Assembly: GCF_022581195.2 (NCBI RefSeq)
Contig: NC_061463.1
Span: forward strand, 5,270,001-5,334,000
Reading direction: 5' to 3'
DNA length: 64,000 bases
Source of the DNA: Helicoverpa zea
Taxonomy: Eukaryota; Arthropoda; Insecta; Lepidoptera; Noctuidae
Under the pieces are notes generated by a model. The model worked only from the letters and a program-made list of their open reading frames with translations, ran no database searches and was not told where the DNA came from. The position numbers were made by a program, and so were the translations under genes. Numbering within the stretch: the stretch's first letter is position 1; each line of letters opens with the position of its first letter. Positions 36,431 to 50,000 of this stretch are shown here, one piece after another.

Positions 36431-37917
36431 AGGCTATACGCCACGGAAGCAGACCGCATTAAAACGTCTGCCAACTACAGGTTAAATAACTTACTTGAAA
36501 TCTCAACTGGTACGGTTCTACAGAATCACTTTGGTAATTCTAGTAGGCACTTAATGCAATAGTTACGAGCACATAGCACAAACCGTGAGATATGAGAAGA
36601 ATTATGCAAATTGTCTTGTAAATACGTATACAATATAGACTTAAATGTAATGGGGCATCCCAGGTGGGCGAGTCGCTAATGCATTTTGCATGTTTTTCCT
36701 AACCTTTCGAGAGTTGTGTCGTATAGTTCTCAGCGTTCTTACAGCTCTATAACATATCCTAAATAATGTTATGAACAAGGGTAAACATAAAACTTAATGT
36801 TAAGGACTCATTTAATTTATGTATACTTTATTCTTTGAACATCAAACAAAATGATAGTGTCTGTGAGGTAGTAAATGCGATTTCAATTTTACAGAGGCAG
36901 CGGAGTGGTGTGCGAGGTGGCGGGACCGCGGGACGAGGCACGGCCTGTACTCTCGTGCATGTGTGTATTTATTTGCAAATTCCGAATAGCTTTCAATATG
37001 TAGAGACGCGGTGACTCCCGCCTGTCGATCCACTCCAATATCGCACTCCTTGTGAGACGTCAGTAAGGCGACGCCATTATTCGATGCGACGATTGACTCA
37101 CACGGGAGCACCGCCTCCTCAGGTCGTCGCATGATAGATGAGACCCAAAAACATATCCGTAATTGAGATTTCTATTACAGAAATTGAAAGCGATCAGTTT
37201 TTTTCATGTTTGTATACATAACGTGAGTGGCGTCGGCGACAGAGCGCTATCGCGTTTCGGAAGTGTTCGCGGACGTCAATTTGTATATTGTCATTATTAG
37301 ACTTGGTGCGGAAAGTTTGGGTGCGTTCATCCATCATGGTGTGACGGGCGACCGGTCCGATATCGCGCCTAATACGTATTGATTTCCCACTTAGCGTTTT
37401 TCTTGGGAATCGCGGCGCTCCACCCTTCCGCCGTCCGGAGGCCTAACGAGCTGTTTGTCCTCTACTCGCGGCAACTAGGGCGGCTGTCGCTCCACACTTT
37501 GGCGTCGTCTAAATTACTTCAATGTAGGTAGTTCTGATTGAGGACAAGACAGCGCCAACGTCCAGTCCAGCAAATCGGTGCCAAGAAAACTATTACATAA
37601 ATTAATGACTTTTGGTTTATGATTTGCAGATCTTTGAGCAAAATTTCTTATCTAATCACATATCGACCTTTTACATGGATAGAATGAAAATAGATCATAA
37701 CTTACAATAAAAAAGAATTGTATCGAAAAACATTTGCCAAAAAGATCCTACTGAATTATGTCGCAGTTTGTTTGACAGTGCACACAAATAATGTTTTTTT
37801 CTGATACCATGTCGGTAACGCGGAAGCTCGTATGAGATATGATGTAAGCAAGTGAAATATTTGTGTAGGTACATTTGCCTAAATGCTGTAGAAAAAGATT
37901 TCGTCACCAAGGTCCCC

Positions 37918-38112
37918 GGTGGGGGTGGAGGGGGGAGGCGAGAACAATGGTTTCGGTTCTCACACGTGTGGAGGATTATTTGCATTCGGAAATAAAGAGA
38001 GGAATGATAAAAGAAAGGCGCGAGCGAGGTCCCACCGCCTCAGGGTGGGGTGTGGGAAATAGGAGATAGGGGGAAGGGGTGCGGGGTGGCGCCGTGGAGG
38101 GGGTGGGGGCTC
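37918..38112 (+). promoter_or_regulatory. Purine-rich, G-quadruplex-capable tracts
   Basis: G runs of 3-6 bases cluster at 37918-37938 and again at 38043-38109, where at least seven runs lie within about 70 bases. This easily satisfies the usual G-quadruplex spacing. The strand bias is strong and the region is polypurine rather than CpG-rich. Confidence 0.4.
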
Positions 38113-40005
38113 GTTACGCGAACAATGGAGAAATAATGTACAGATTGCAGTGAGCGATGCGCCCAGCGCGACTCAGGTGTCTTAGCTCTGTGTGTGGACA
38201 TCACGCCTCCTGCGCTTCACGGAGCGAGCTTTGTCTATGTTTGTAATACATAAGCATCGTACCAGTATATAGGTGCTTGTATACTGAGGACAGCTTAAAT
38301 GCTTGTAATAATAATTACATTTTACAGAATTTTGCATTCCTTTAATATCTCCATACGCTTAATACGTACATGGTTCAAATGAAATATAGTATCAGGTGAA
38401 CGTACACAATAAAATATTTGTTTTAAGGGAAAATAAAACATAATCCATAAAACGGGAACACTAGCGTCAGGAAAATTGTTAACGGTTGCTTTACACAGAT
38501 TAAAATAAATGTTGTTAACAACTCAATTTGAAAGTCATAAAGCACAATATCAACATAGCCGTGTCCAAGCATTAAGTGTAATAGGACGTTTTAATGGCAT
38601 CAACTAGCAGGGCCACGGGGCAAGGCGCGCAAGGCGGCAAGGCGAGGCCATTTAATATAGGACGTGTTCATAGGAAGCGCAAGCAATCACAACACAATCA
38701 CCCCATCCTCGCGTGACACCGAAAACGTCCTCGTTCATATAAGTATAAATTAATCCATTTAGAGCGAGCGACCGGCACCGACGGCGACCGACGATTAACG
38801 GAAGCTTCTACTTAACTAATTTATCCTCGGGTGGTTTTAACAGAATGGATAGCAGTGATTACGGCCGATGGCGACGATCTCGTGTGACGCTCGGTGCGCC
38901 GGAGATGCGCGTACGCACACATGGGTGGACCGCAATCAAATGTTATTCGTTACAATTGTTGGACGCATAACGCGATTTAACAATGATTAGGATCGATCAC
39001 ATGACACTGTTTTGTACTGGTCTTGCGTGACCAACGTACTCCCAGAATAGTTTTTGAAGTTCGTAACCTGTTTTCAATGAAATTCTACGGCATTCAATTT
39101 GATATATTGATTTTTTATGAGTGGACTAACACATTAGCGAAATTCGTCTCATCCTCCAAACCATATTTAAGCAGTTTATCGAGCAAATCGACCGTAATAA
39201 TTCCTTGAAATTCAGGGGACATTATTATTCTGAATCGGCTTTACTATAGTCAAATGTTTGTAATCCAGCAAGCCCGCGACATTTTAATAACATTGATCAA
39301 ATAGAACAAAAGTATGTGGACCGAGCACTCGACAGAGATGAAAGTTAAAAGGGTCGCGAGGGGGCAGAAGGGGTGTGGTGTAAGGGGAGGAGCGGGTTGA
39401 ATGTCTTATTCCCTCCACAATTCAGAGGTATTTCGTGTTCTTCATACGCAAATATATCCTCGTTACGGAGGTACACGTGAGCCTCCGATTGCGTGTGCGT
39501 CTAGTATGGAAACCCCTGGCGAGTAAGTGCGACGGTGAACCGTGGGAATTGTCCCTGCCAGAAAATTGGATTCAGTAATCAAACGGCGAATTGGACAAAC
39601 GTTGCGTCGTTATCGCCCGACACTCGGTGACACAATACGAAAACTTATTTAAAGAAACTAGGAACACCTAGTGGAATTTACTGAAATGTTGTTCCTTTAT
39701 TTTTGTAAATACACTTATAAGTTGGTTTGGATCTAAGTATGAGTCGTGACCTAAGATATAGTATTTCAGATTAGAGCATCAATACTGTCAGATTTCCCGA
39801 GTAATGCTTAGCTGTTAGACTTTTGGATATGATCCAGCTTTTATAGACATCACAGGAGCCTGGTTTGGTTTACTGCCCAGAAATTTGCCCCTTTCCAAAG
39901 GTTGTCAGTAAAAGGACATCAAAGATCTGGGCAATAGGTAAAAAATATTTTCCAAAATTAGCCAATGATAGGTGTTTTTCCTTGTGAGATGAGGCCTGTG
40001 CGAGG

Positions 40006-40031
40006 CAGTGGGACGATAAAAAGGCTGTAAC
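40006..40031 (-). repeat. Inverted partial copy of the 22.7-kb retroposon
   Basis: Twenty-six bases here are the exact reverse complement of 22715-22740. Weaker similarity extends leftward to about 39975 (AGGCCT and TCTCA-type blocks). It is probably an older copy of the same family; no target duplication was found. Confidence 0.55.
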
Positions 40032-42393
40032 TGAATTGAGGCGTTTTTGAACTGAAATAATATATTCCTCATATGGTAATGCATTGGTAAGTATGGTATT
40101 TGGATTTATTGAGTGGTACTTAAACTATCAAAATAGCTGTTTGCCTTATTTATGACTTATAGTAATATTGATATTCGTTAAACTTGGTGGTGAGTCCGTC
40201 AATATAAAAGGAGGAATGGCGGAAGAAGCTTAAGAAAACATACGTCTAAGATTTTTTATAAGAAAAAACACTTCATTCATAAGATCATATTACGTAAAAT
40301 AACATCGTTTTCTTCATATCTTCAACGGTTACATAACATGAAACTGACAGTTTACACTTCCAATTTTATATACCTGTGGATTTCATGAAGAGGATATCGC
40401 TTATGGAGTTCTTTTATATCTTAGCAATGTTTTTTATTTTATTGTCCACAAAGGAGAAATGCTGTTTTTCTCGACTGTTAAATTCAAAGATAAAAGATAA
40501 GATTTGTAAGTTAGGTACCTAAAGTATCTGCCAAATTAAGTTTGTCTAAATATGATAAAAGCAACGGAGTACCTACTTAAAATGAAATGTTAAATTAAAC
40601 CACAAATATCACCAACTCCAGACTTTTAATTAGAAGAGTAAAAAAACTTGCAAAAACTACTGATAGGTCCAATTTGTTCTGTTTGGCTTGAAACAGCTTG
40701 AACAAGGAAACGTAGCTTACGTCGCTTTATTTATGGTCCTTCTATGGTCCTTCGAGGCGATGATGGAGTCAGAAGCTAAGCGTAGAAGATATTTATTTGG
40801 CTAAGGTCACTGTAGGTAGATGGTAAGTTGCATAAAGCTAAATAGGGATTAACAACCCAAAATGTATTTAAAAAAAATTGATATCAAATGTACACACAAA
40901 TAATAACACAACTCTGCTAAAGTGTGAGACAAGTCTTATGTTAAAAAAATACAGCAAGAAGTTTTTTGAAGATTGTTTTTTTTTTTTTTTGCGAAAAATA
41001 CGCAAAACAAAATGACCCCTTTTTACAAATGATTTATAGGACTTTTTTCGTAAAAAATACTTTGGAAAAATAAACTTAACTGAAATTACTTTTCAACCAA
41101 CTCAAAAACAAGGCGGTTCAATAGGGTTGTGGCTTCTTTTATCAGAATTAACAAATTTTTTATTTCTTAAGTCAAAATAAATTGAAAATTTTTATCTTTA
41201 TATTTTATGAATTACTATTTTTTTTTTAATGTTTTTTATTCTCAGCCTAAATCTTGCATTGGTGCTAGTATCCCTAATGTAATTCAATTCTCCATTTATA
41301 TTGTATTTAATTAATGAACTTATTACTACTATACTCATTGTTTATTTTTTTTTCATAGTTTTGACTGCAGTAATGTTATAAATAAGTATTATTCTCTGTT
41401 ATTGTAAATGTTGTGCATACTGTAAGTGACATAATTACACTGTAATTAATAAATAAATAATAATATAATACATTGGTTGATGACTTGCTAATTCATTCAT
41501 TAAAGCAAGCTAATTCGGTAGGAATATAAGTATAGTAACTATGCGTTTATCACCAACTTATTCACTTAGCAATTTTGAAATAAGAATTGAAATTAAAACC
41601 AATCTTGTTTGTATGGAAATTAATAAAACAAACCATGACATGAAAGCCCTGTTTGTGGAGGGAAAAGTTTTCATTTAACTTTCAACTTTATGACTGCAGA
41701 AATAAGGTTCAAAAGTCTGTCCACTGTATTTTTTTTAAGCAGCTTTGATGATGTTGCTAAGGAAAGTTATTAAAAATACACAAAACACTTTTTGAAATAA
41801 AAATTAGCCAATAAACTATTTTTATGAATTAAACATGTTTGTAAATGGTGCGTGATTTGAAATATTAAAAAACACAAGACTACCAATCCCAGGATTCTTC
41901 AATAGTGATCAGAAAAAACGCATGGTTTCTATCAAAAAACAATTAGAGAGACTCAATTTAAAAAAGAACACTTCATAAACTGAATGATTATAAGTATGAG
42001 GAATGAAAGCGGAAGACATATTCTGCCGACTCCAAATAAAATAGGGAACAGGGCAGGAAGAAGAAGAAACTGAATGAATTATTTTCTGACGATATTATAC
42101 TATAGCTCATATTGGATTAAAATAAAAAAACAAATGATTAAAATGTTACACTATTGTGTATATTGGGAATTATTTAGCAGTATTGTAACGTCAAGTTGTG
42201 CGTGTTAAATGCCATTATGACTGACGTAAGTCATGGACCCATTTTTAATCTATTCATTGATAAATAGAGCTGTTGACATGCTTTTCCAAGAATAAAAGTT
42301 TAGCCGCTCGAACTTAATTTTATAAAATGAATAAATGGCAAATAATTACTGATACTAAGCAACCAATGTTCATAAAGCTAACATTAAACTTAC

Positions 42394-42657
42394 CTCATTC
42401 TGATCAAGTTCTTGCAAATATCTATCATTGTGCTGCTTTTCATACATGGCCCGGGCTAGAGCGCTCCGGGGCCGATAGAATCCATTGACTCCTGAATTAC
42501 TCGTCATTGTGTCTACGGAACCGCCACGTACTTCTGCAGCAGCTTCCAAGAACCTCGACTTTAGTTTACTGATCCCATCCCTTGGAGTGTTTTGTTGACA
42601 GTCCTTCATATAATAACAGTACAAGTGAGATTTATGCTGAGCGTTTGCCGCTAATAT
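42394..42657 (-). CDS. Coding exon (putative exon 2), unknown protein
   Basis: On the minus strand an acceptor (CATATGGCAG before 42657) and a strong donor (GAG then GTAAGT, GT at 42393-42392) bound 264 bp, exactly 88 codons, phase 0 at both ends. The peptide runs from ILAANAQHKS to LQELDQNE and has a basic and helical, probably cytosolic character (for example RSALARAMYEKQHNDRYL). The same frame continues upstream to an ATG at 42705, which follows an in-frame TAA. Starting there would add a short hydrophobic N-terminus that resembles a signal peptide, so an alternative first exon is possible. I prefer the spliced version because exon 1 at 43508-43570 also ends in phase 0. Family not recognised. 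Confidence 0.78.
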
Positions 42658-43507
42658 CTGCCATATGAGGACTGAATAACATAAAGGCCTAATTATAAGA
42701 CTCATTTATTGCAATTTGCATTGTTTTTTTCATGTAGGTCGGAGATCAATCAGTGACACAGTTATTCCTGAAATAACCTCACTTTTCTGTTGTTTCTACG
42801 GCATTTATTACAGGGGAACTTATGGCATTATAGTTGTTTAACTTCTAAGATCATAATCATAGCACTTTTTTGTATAATTCGTGTAAAAAATCTATAAAAA
42901 CGTCCAAAACATTATTTTTTGCTGTCAATCAAATGTCAGATTCAAGTATGTCAATGTAGTTTCTGGTAGTTGACGCCAGAGGGCCGAGTGAAATACAGAA
43001 AACGTTTACGAAGTCAGTTTTCAAGCAAAATTTAACACCTTTTTATTAATTATCTCCAGTTTTATTGTAAGTAAGATTGAACATATTTAAACATTTGGAA
43101 GGTGTTACGATAAAAAAATAGGAATTTATAGGTAAAAATGTAGAAAAAACTTTATAATTCATACTTTTGTTTCTGTATTAAGCTGTCTTTATAAACGGAA
43201 GATTTGGAACATTTTATAAAATTGAAGATCCAAATAAAGTAACATGATATATCAAAGTACCTATATAGTGCTATAAGCTATAATAGCTATTTGTAGGTAT
43301 ATCAATGTTCTTGCATTTAAGGTATGAATGTAGTTAAGTAATTGATCTTACCAACACTAGGTAAGTGGGAATGACTAAACCGTTTATTTAATTTGGTACC
43401 TACTTCGCAGGTGCACTGCACGTATGCTCATTTAATTCTAAATCTAATAGATTGAAGGAGATTAATACATAAACAATGAAGTTAAATTAAAGAAGGTGGG
43501 TACTAAC

Positions 43508-43570
43508 CGTATTTTGTTTAGCTTCAACCGAAGCCCTTGCGACAATTTCACGAAACACCAAATTCATCAT
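43508..43570 (-). CDS. Putative first coding exon (exon 1)
   Basis: On the minus strand, AAAATGATG (start at 43570) opens a 21-codon frame MMNLVFREIVARASVEAKQNT that ends at ACG before a GTTAGT donor (GT at 43507-43506). An A at -3 favours initiation, and an in-frame TAA lies upstream. The exon ends in phase 0 and joins the phase-0 acceptor at 42657 across an 850-bp intron. The exon is short, so the evidence is context rather than similarity. Confidence 0.5.
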
Positions 43571-43700
43571 TTTGCTTTCACTACAACAGTTAGTCAATCC
43601 GATGCAAAGTTTTGTTTCTTAACTGTTCTCTCACTGATGCTAAGTGAAGTTGCTAGATAACAGTCAGAGCTTAACACCCAAGTATTTAAGTATATAACAC
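43571..43700 (-). promoter_or_regulatory. Candidate promoter and 5' UTR of the three-exon gene
   Basis: Read on the minus strand, GTTATATA lies at 43698-43691 and a TCAGT arthropod initiator at 43637-43633. They are about 55 bases apart, too far for a standard TATA-Inr pair, so they may represent alternative start sites. The leader would be about 60-100 bases. No experimental or similarity support is available. Confidence 0.25.
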
Positions 43701-46683
43701 TTCCCGGTGTGAAAGGCAATTTTAATTATTATCTGAGTTGAATTAAATGGTGGAATCCAGAATCTTAGTTCGGCCTTGGCCGTGACCGACCGTTCACTGT
43801 CTCAGCGCTGCGCTTGACCACCTCCGATAGAGTTTGGGAAGCCGTTATAAGAAGAACTATTTTTATTGTAGAAAGGTTTACTTCGATTGTATCGCTGGTG
43901 CCCGTTTACTTACGCATTGTTAGCCAATAATTAAACGTGCATTGTGTTTCAGATCTCGAGGTAAGGCCAAAACTTATTGAGAAAACTAATCAAAGCCGCA
44001 AAAAATAGTAAATAAGTAGGTACCTTAGGTGGTAGGTTGCAACTGTTCCAAGCTAGAGTTAAGTAGGCATCAGTCCGAATGGGTTAAACGCACATCGTTC
44101 CCGCTTTTCCACTTGGAAAAATCCATGTTAGAAATCAGTTCAGTATGAACCTGTACCTACTAACCTAACCTACCTAATTACCTACCTAGTTACTGTCAAG
44201 GTATGCCATGAAGTAATAAAATAATTGTTTTAGAAATAATGTGAAATGTTTAGATATTTTACCTACAGCTCTTATGGTTGTCCTACTATTAATCTTAGGT
44301 TATCCATGTCTCGTTGCAAACCTACGAACGCTAATAACTACACACTCACATATGTTTGACTAGATAACGATGAGAATATAGCAACGAGAACAGATAGCAT
44401 TAGCCTAACTTCACGTTTATTATGATAAAACCTTTGTACAAAAAGTATTTTAACAATAAATAAAAATAAAGAAACTCACGCTATCCCGAACAGGTGGCAC
44501 TCGCGGTTTATGGAAGCTTTGCATTTTTTTTTAATATTAATCTAATTTCCAAATTCAAATATCTACGTGGATTCGATTATTACGATCGCCTTGAAGTGAG
44601 CGCAGTAAGATAAAAGGCTGTTGATAGTTATGCCTGTGCCGAACGACTTTATCTCGAAAATTATAAAGCAGATAACATTCGTGAACGATAAATTTGTGAC
44701 GATAAGTCGGCAAGTAGGAACTATTTTTATATACATACATACGTAATCAAGTGCAATTAAATAATCTCATTGAATTATATAGGTGTTATAACGCTTGAAG
44801 ATTGACAATGTTATAATAAAATTTTATTTCGTTAAGTGTGTGAGGTTCTCTGCAGTTTCATCCGCACCCCGCGATTCCGTAACATAATCAGTAAAAAATG
44901 GACTTTCTAATCAAATAAGTATTTATTTTGTGTGCGAATGCTTCTTCCACAAATTCAACTTTGTTTTAAGGAGATGCGGTGCATACCTAAGTATTTATCG
45001 CAATAATATAGGTAAAGTACCATTCTATGAGGTCAAATTAATGTCGCAGCGTTGCTGAAAAGCAGATATGGTTAGGTACTAGGTTTAATTCCTAAAAATA
45101 TTACGTAAAAGACCTTTTTGTTCTTGAAAAGAATTCTCAAGACTTCAGCTGCTTTCTATGTTCTGACATAACTAAGAGGTAAGATGACAGTGGCATAACT
45201 GGCAGCAACACTGCATCTCAGCCGCTGAAAAGAAAATACATGTTCTGTAGTCTCGACGCAAGCCACCTGAAAACTAGGCTGTGGGCCAATGCAAATGCCA
45301 ATAAAGCTGTTGGTCAACAATGGTTTCAAATGTATTAGAGGTGACAAGACAACTAATAGAAATTAGCTGCTTTTCGACAAGAAGTCTAAATTGGAGTTGT
45401 TTAATTTTGCATTAACAAGTATTTTTTTGTCAATAGAGGCACATGTAACTAAATAGCCATATTACCACATAAATGTATAATTTAGGTAGGTAATAGTTAT
45501 TCTTTTATTTGGATCTTATTTCGACAGACGTGCATATTCTGCGGTCACGTTTCTTATTTGTAAACTCATCTCAACATTTGACACGGGTGAAATATTTTAA
45601 TTAAAAATTACAAAGTGTTGTTAAAGTTTTGTTCAATATGGATTCTGAATGCGCGGATTGCCTGAAGCCATGCAGCCATGAGCGCGCGCGCATCGACTCA
45701 GGCGCACGCGGGACATTTAAAATAATTACAAGCCATCGGAGAAACGTAACAGCCAGTGTTTTGAGACCATTACTTATTTTTTAATTCAAAAAAATACTTT
45801 TAAAAGCACACACTTAGTGCCGTTTGGTGCAATGCGGCCAATAAACGAGACTATTACAAGTTTCTGGTATAATTTTGTTGCACCAAATTTATATTATTAT
45901 TGGAGCATTTTCGGTAAAATAATTGCACGCCGGAGACGTGCAATATGGGTACGGGTGGCTTAAAACCGGGTTCTTCTATTTGAAAGGCTTCGGAGTAAGA
46001 CTGGTTTGAGGTTGTTCATAATCGTTAATGGGTGATTTTCAGAAAAGAATACCCTGTGACGCACAGGAAATATTTTTTTTTTATTTCGTGAATTCTATTT
46101 TATTTACTCTAATATTAAAGAATATATTGTTAACTAGCTAAATCTGCATTTTAAATTAAAATTATAATATGATTTTAAGAAATATTAAAGTTTTTCTGTC
46201 AGCGTATGATGCATAGTATTCCTGAACGTCACAAAATATAATTAATTAGAAATAAAACAAACAAGTATTAAAACGAAATCAACTTATGGTGGCATAAAGA
46301 TATACTTAAAATCTTTTAAAAACAAACAAAACGATAGCATAATTCTATAAGATTACTAAATAATCAGCTAAATAATTTCACTTTCGTCACTTCTTGGACA
46401 CATCTCACTAGAAAAGTTGTCATTACTAATGATACCCGCTACAATTTCCAAAATCAAGCCTAGTGAGAAATTTTAGATACTAACAAAATACTATGATGCC
46501 AAAATAAACGCTATAAAATGAAAAATATATATTTTTAAACCATTTTTGTAACATCCAGAATATGGGACAGTGACTATTATGAAAATTTCGTGATGGATAA
46601 GAATAATTTGAGCAATGTCCACACTGCCGATTTTAAAACACAATTACAAAGAATAAAGTATTAACTCACTAAATTTTTAGATA
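43700..46683. other. Non-coding stretch
   Basis: I see no coding sequence. A moderately GC-rich patch at about 43765-43840 lies upstream of the putative first exon and could contribute to its promoter. TACCTAC/CCTAACC-type simple sequence lies near 44150-44200. The rest is AT-rich, with A/T runs. Confidence 0.5.
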
Positions 46684-47092
46684 TAAACCTTTACATCATC
46701 CTCCGAGCCTTTTTCCCAATCATGTTGGGGTCGGCTTCCAGTCTAACCGGATTCAGCTGAGTACCAGTGCTTTACAAGAAGCGACTGCCTATCTGACCTC
46801 CTCAACCCGGTTACCCGGGCAACCCGATACCCCTTGGTTAGACTGGTGTCAGACTTACTGGCTTCTGACTACCCGTAACGACTGCCAAGGATGTTCAATG
46901 ACAGCCGGGACCTACAGTTTAACGTGCCATCCGAAACACAGCCAATGGTGTCTAAGATATACTTAGAAAGTACATACAGACTTAGAAAAGTTGCATTGGT
47001 ACTTGCCTGACCTGGGATCGAACCCGCGCCCTCATACTTGAGAGATTGGTCCTTTACCCACTAGGCCACCACGACTTTTTTAAACCTTTACA
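46684..47092 (-). mobile_element. tRNA-derived SINE with 12-bp target duplications
   Basis: TAAACCTTTACA occurs at 46684-46695 and 47081-47092 and flanks a 385-bp body. On the minus strand the head has an RNA polymerase III A box TGGCCTAGTGGG (47068-47057) and B box GGTTCGATCCC (47024-47014), spaced as in a tRNA. The tail ends in GGATGATG. The body resembles a SINE I recall as abundant in noctuid moths (Helicoverpa HaSE type), but the family name is from memory. The perfect duplication suggests a fairly recent insertion. Confidence 0.9.
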
Positions 47093-50000
47093 CACACATA
47101 TATAAACAAAACCGATTAAATGTAAGCCTTTTCGTTTGATACCTACCACACGCGCGGACAGGACGCTCCCATAAATTATTTAATTGTACACTAAGCTTTA
47201 CAATTCAAGATCGTTACGATTTTGTTCCGGTAGTATGTAACGTGACGCACAGGAGGTGACGTTTTCAACTCACGAGACTTTTAAAATTGAAAGTAACTAA
47301 TATTTATTTAAAAAACCTTGTTTTTAGCCTTACTAATCTAATAATGATGAGTTGTTTATGTTATATACAGTGTTATAGAGTTAAGAAAACAATTTATTAA
47401 CCTTTTAAATACTGCCACTATCCGGAACAAACATTTTGCGCGCCGATGATACCAACATTGTCGTCACAGTTTTAGCCTTAACTGACTTTAAAACGGCAAT
47501 GGCGGAATCCTAATACGGTCATAAAGTTGCCAAGAAGGTAGAAAAAACACAAATTAGTAGATTTTGTCTTGAGTACGATATCAAATTCACCGTGACGAAA
47601 CCGGATTTTCCGGAACAATGATTTTCGTAGGACAACATTAAAATAATGATATTTCTTAAAATAACAATAAATTTTTGGCATAAAAATTAAAAATACGTTT
47701 TTAGAAATACAGAGACTAAGTTCAAAAACTTAAACATACCCAAAAACGAATATTTTAGAAGTAAGATGTATTTGAAATCTCCAAGAGCGCCATGGGACAC
47801 ACGATATTTATACGTCCTCTTTAGGTTTATTTTAAATATAAAAATAACTATCCACTTTTTATGCTACATATTGATTTAATTGTACATTAAAATATATACC
47901 TAAATTTATCAAAAACTCACTTTCACACGTGCCATATAAAAAAATCAAAATAAAAATGTTTGAAGGTGTGGGACAGGCCGATTTTGCTAGGGTCAAGTTT
48001 TCTGAAAAACACCCTAATGTCAGATTAATTTTCGTCTAAGCAGAAGCGTTTTCAGTGGAAAAGACCCTTTTATAGAATTACAGTCGTAAAACCAGTCGTC
48101 GTCTTAAAGGTATTTAAGGTCATATACAGCTTTTGCTTTTCAAACCAATTAACGTATCTACGTATACAGATAAATAAAATAACCTAACCTAATCCAATCA
48201 AAGGAAACAAGATCAAACTACACTCATTTGCAGCATACTTATGTGTTTCTTTTATTATAACCAATCATCTGTTCGTTTAAAAAAGCGAGGTGATCTGAAA
48301 CAAAACCAAATGGTCGGTTTAATTTAAATCTGTGCACGTAGTTTTTGCACCCCCAACCGCATTCTCACAGAGCGGCCGGACTTGATGCACTTCAGTTCTG
48401 ATTGGATCATTACCGAGTTCATCATACCCCGTGCGATCCTCGGGCCCAGACAGAGACGCATGTAGCTGCAGCCAGAACAAACGACAGAGACAACCTACCC
48501 ATCGAGCACATCGCTCAGAAATTATTTCATATCATGATTATTGGAACTTTATTGCACTTCGTAACTAACAATTGACATTAGGAAATGCAATTTCATATTG
48601 ATTTCGTAATATCGTCTCTCGTTTATTTTTATCAATGCGGCAAATCTTTCTATGATTTGCGGCTAACCATCCGTGGGCATGTTGGTTGTTTTCTTGTGGC
48701 TTCACGTTCCAAGAAAATGTCATTAAAAGCTCAATAGGGGATTAAGTCGGTTTAAATTTTCACGTAGCCCGGCAGGAAATCGGTTTAGCCGTAACAAAGG
48801 GTGGGAAGATACCGAGAAATTATCTTTCGGAATACAAACCGCTAAACGTGCAATTACAGCGTTACAGATGGAGCATTAAGTTATCAAAAAATAATAATGT
48901 TTCACACCGGCCGGAAGGTGTCGCTGGTATCACGTCCGCTGGCCACAATCACTCGCTCGTCACTGATTTTGATTTCGAAACGGACGAATATACTCATCAT
49001 TCATCACGTTTCTAATAAAATTCGTCAGTGAAGGCATCTGTTGTCTTGCGTAACCGCATTTATTGCTGTTAATGGTCCCCTTTCTTAATGTTAATTTGTG
49101 CTGGAGCAACCGTCACTACTGTTACTCGATTCGTTTACTCGTGCGTATCTACTTCGAATAGTTATCGTGCAATACGTGGCGCGTGAGGGAAAAATTTTCC
49201 CCCGCAATAATGAAAAACTCCAAGTACTTAGTACCTAAATGTAGGTATGCCTATAATCCAAACCCATATAAGTTTGCATTTAATATAGTGCTTACCTACT
49301 TATATGTATTTTCCAATGCTTTATGCGGTTACTGAAATGAGAATTGTAACTGTTTAAATATTAATTTCTTTCCTTTAAAAATCAATGATTTTATTTATAG
49401 CGACATGACCAATTTGTTCGCAGATTTATTCCAAAGTAATCGATATTGAATCGATTACCCCTAGTATCTCACCGTAGCATTAGTTACATAGACCGCGGGC
49501 ATTACCATCGAGATGGAAATGAATTAAACATAATTCGAATAATCGAGGCTCGGCCAATACAATAAAACAAAGGGAAAAAGTACGTCTGCGGCCTGCCTTA
49601 GCGAGGGAACGAAGGATTTCAATTTGGAACGTGATGAGGCGAGTTTTCATTTACGTACAGTGGTTCGATGATGTTGGTAATGACGTCGACGCACTGATGC
49701 GATGCTGCCCCTAGCGAACATACGCTTGCGAACATAGGTATATTTGGCGTAGACAGGTACATTGAATACCTACATGCTGTTTTTTCTTTCAATAATTATA
49801 AACTCGGTTAAACTCTGAGAAAATGTTCACATCTGGTTTCACATTCATAGTAGGTAGGCAAGTACTTAAGTGGTTGATTAACGAAGTCTACCACGCAAGA
49901 GATCACGTCCTATAACTTGCGCAAACGCGCAGTAAATCTCTCACGTTATAAATTTACAACACTTTTATTTATTTCGCAGTACAAATTACAAGGAAAATAA

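Larger units (their letters stand above)
27130..42393 (-). other. Putative 15.3-kb intron 2; no other gene seen
   Basis: If the exons on either side belong together, this is intron. It contains GC islets at about 27590-27800, 32700-32880, 36090-36430, 37200-37520 and 38600-38900, G-rich tracts at 37918-38112, small hairpins (27612-27649, 35385-35409, 35514-35531), a CA run near 34090, and an inverted copy of part of the 22.7-kb retroposon at 40006-40031. Sequence from about 40.9 to 42.2 kb is very AT-rich. Short open frames here lack splice context or protein-like composition. Confidence 0.45.

Noticed and set aside
36864..36873. let-7-like seed TGAGGTAGTA
   Set aside because: The following bases do not match let-7 and no precursor hairpin is visible.
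39783..39793. miR-8-like seed AATACTGTCAG
   Set aside because: Only 11 bases match and there is no stem partner nearby.
44150..44200. CCTAACC-type runs resembling insect telomere repeat TTAGG
   Set aside because: Units are irregular (TACCTAC mixed with CCTAACC); ordinary simple sequence for this genome, not a telomeric array.
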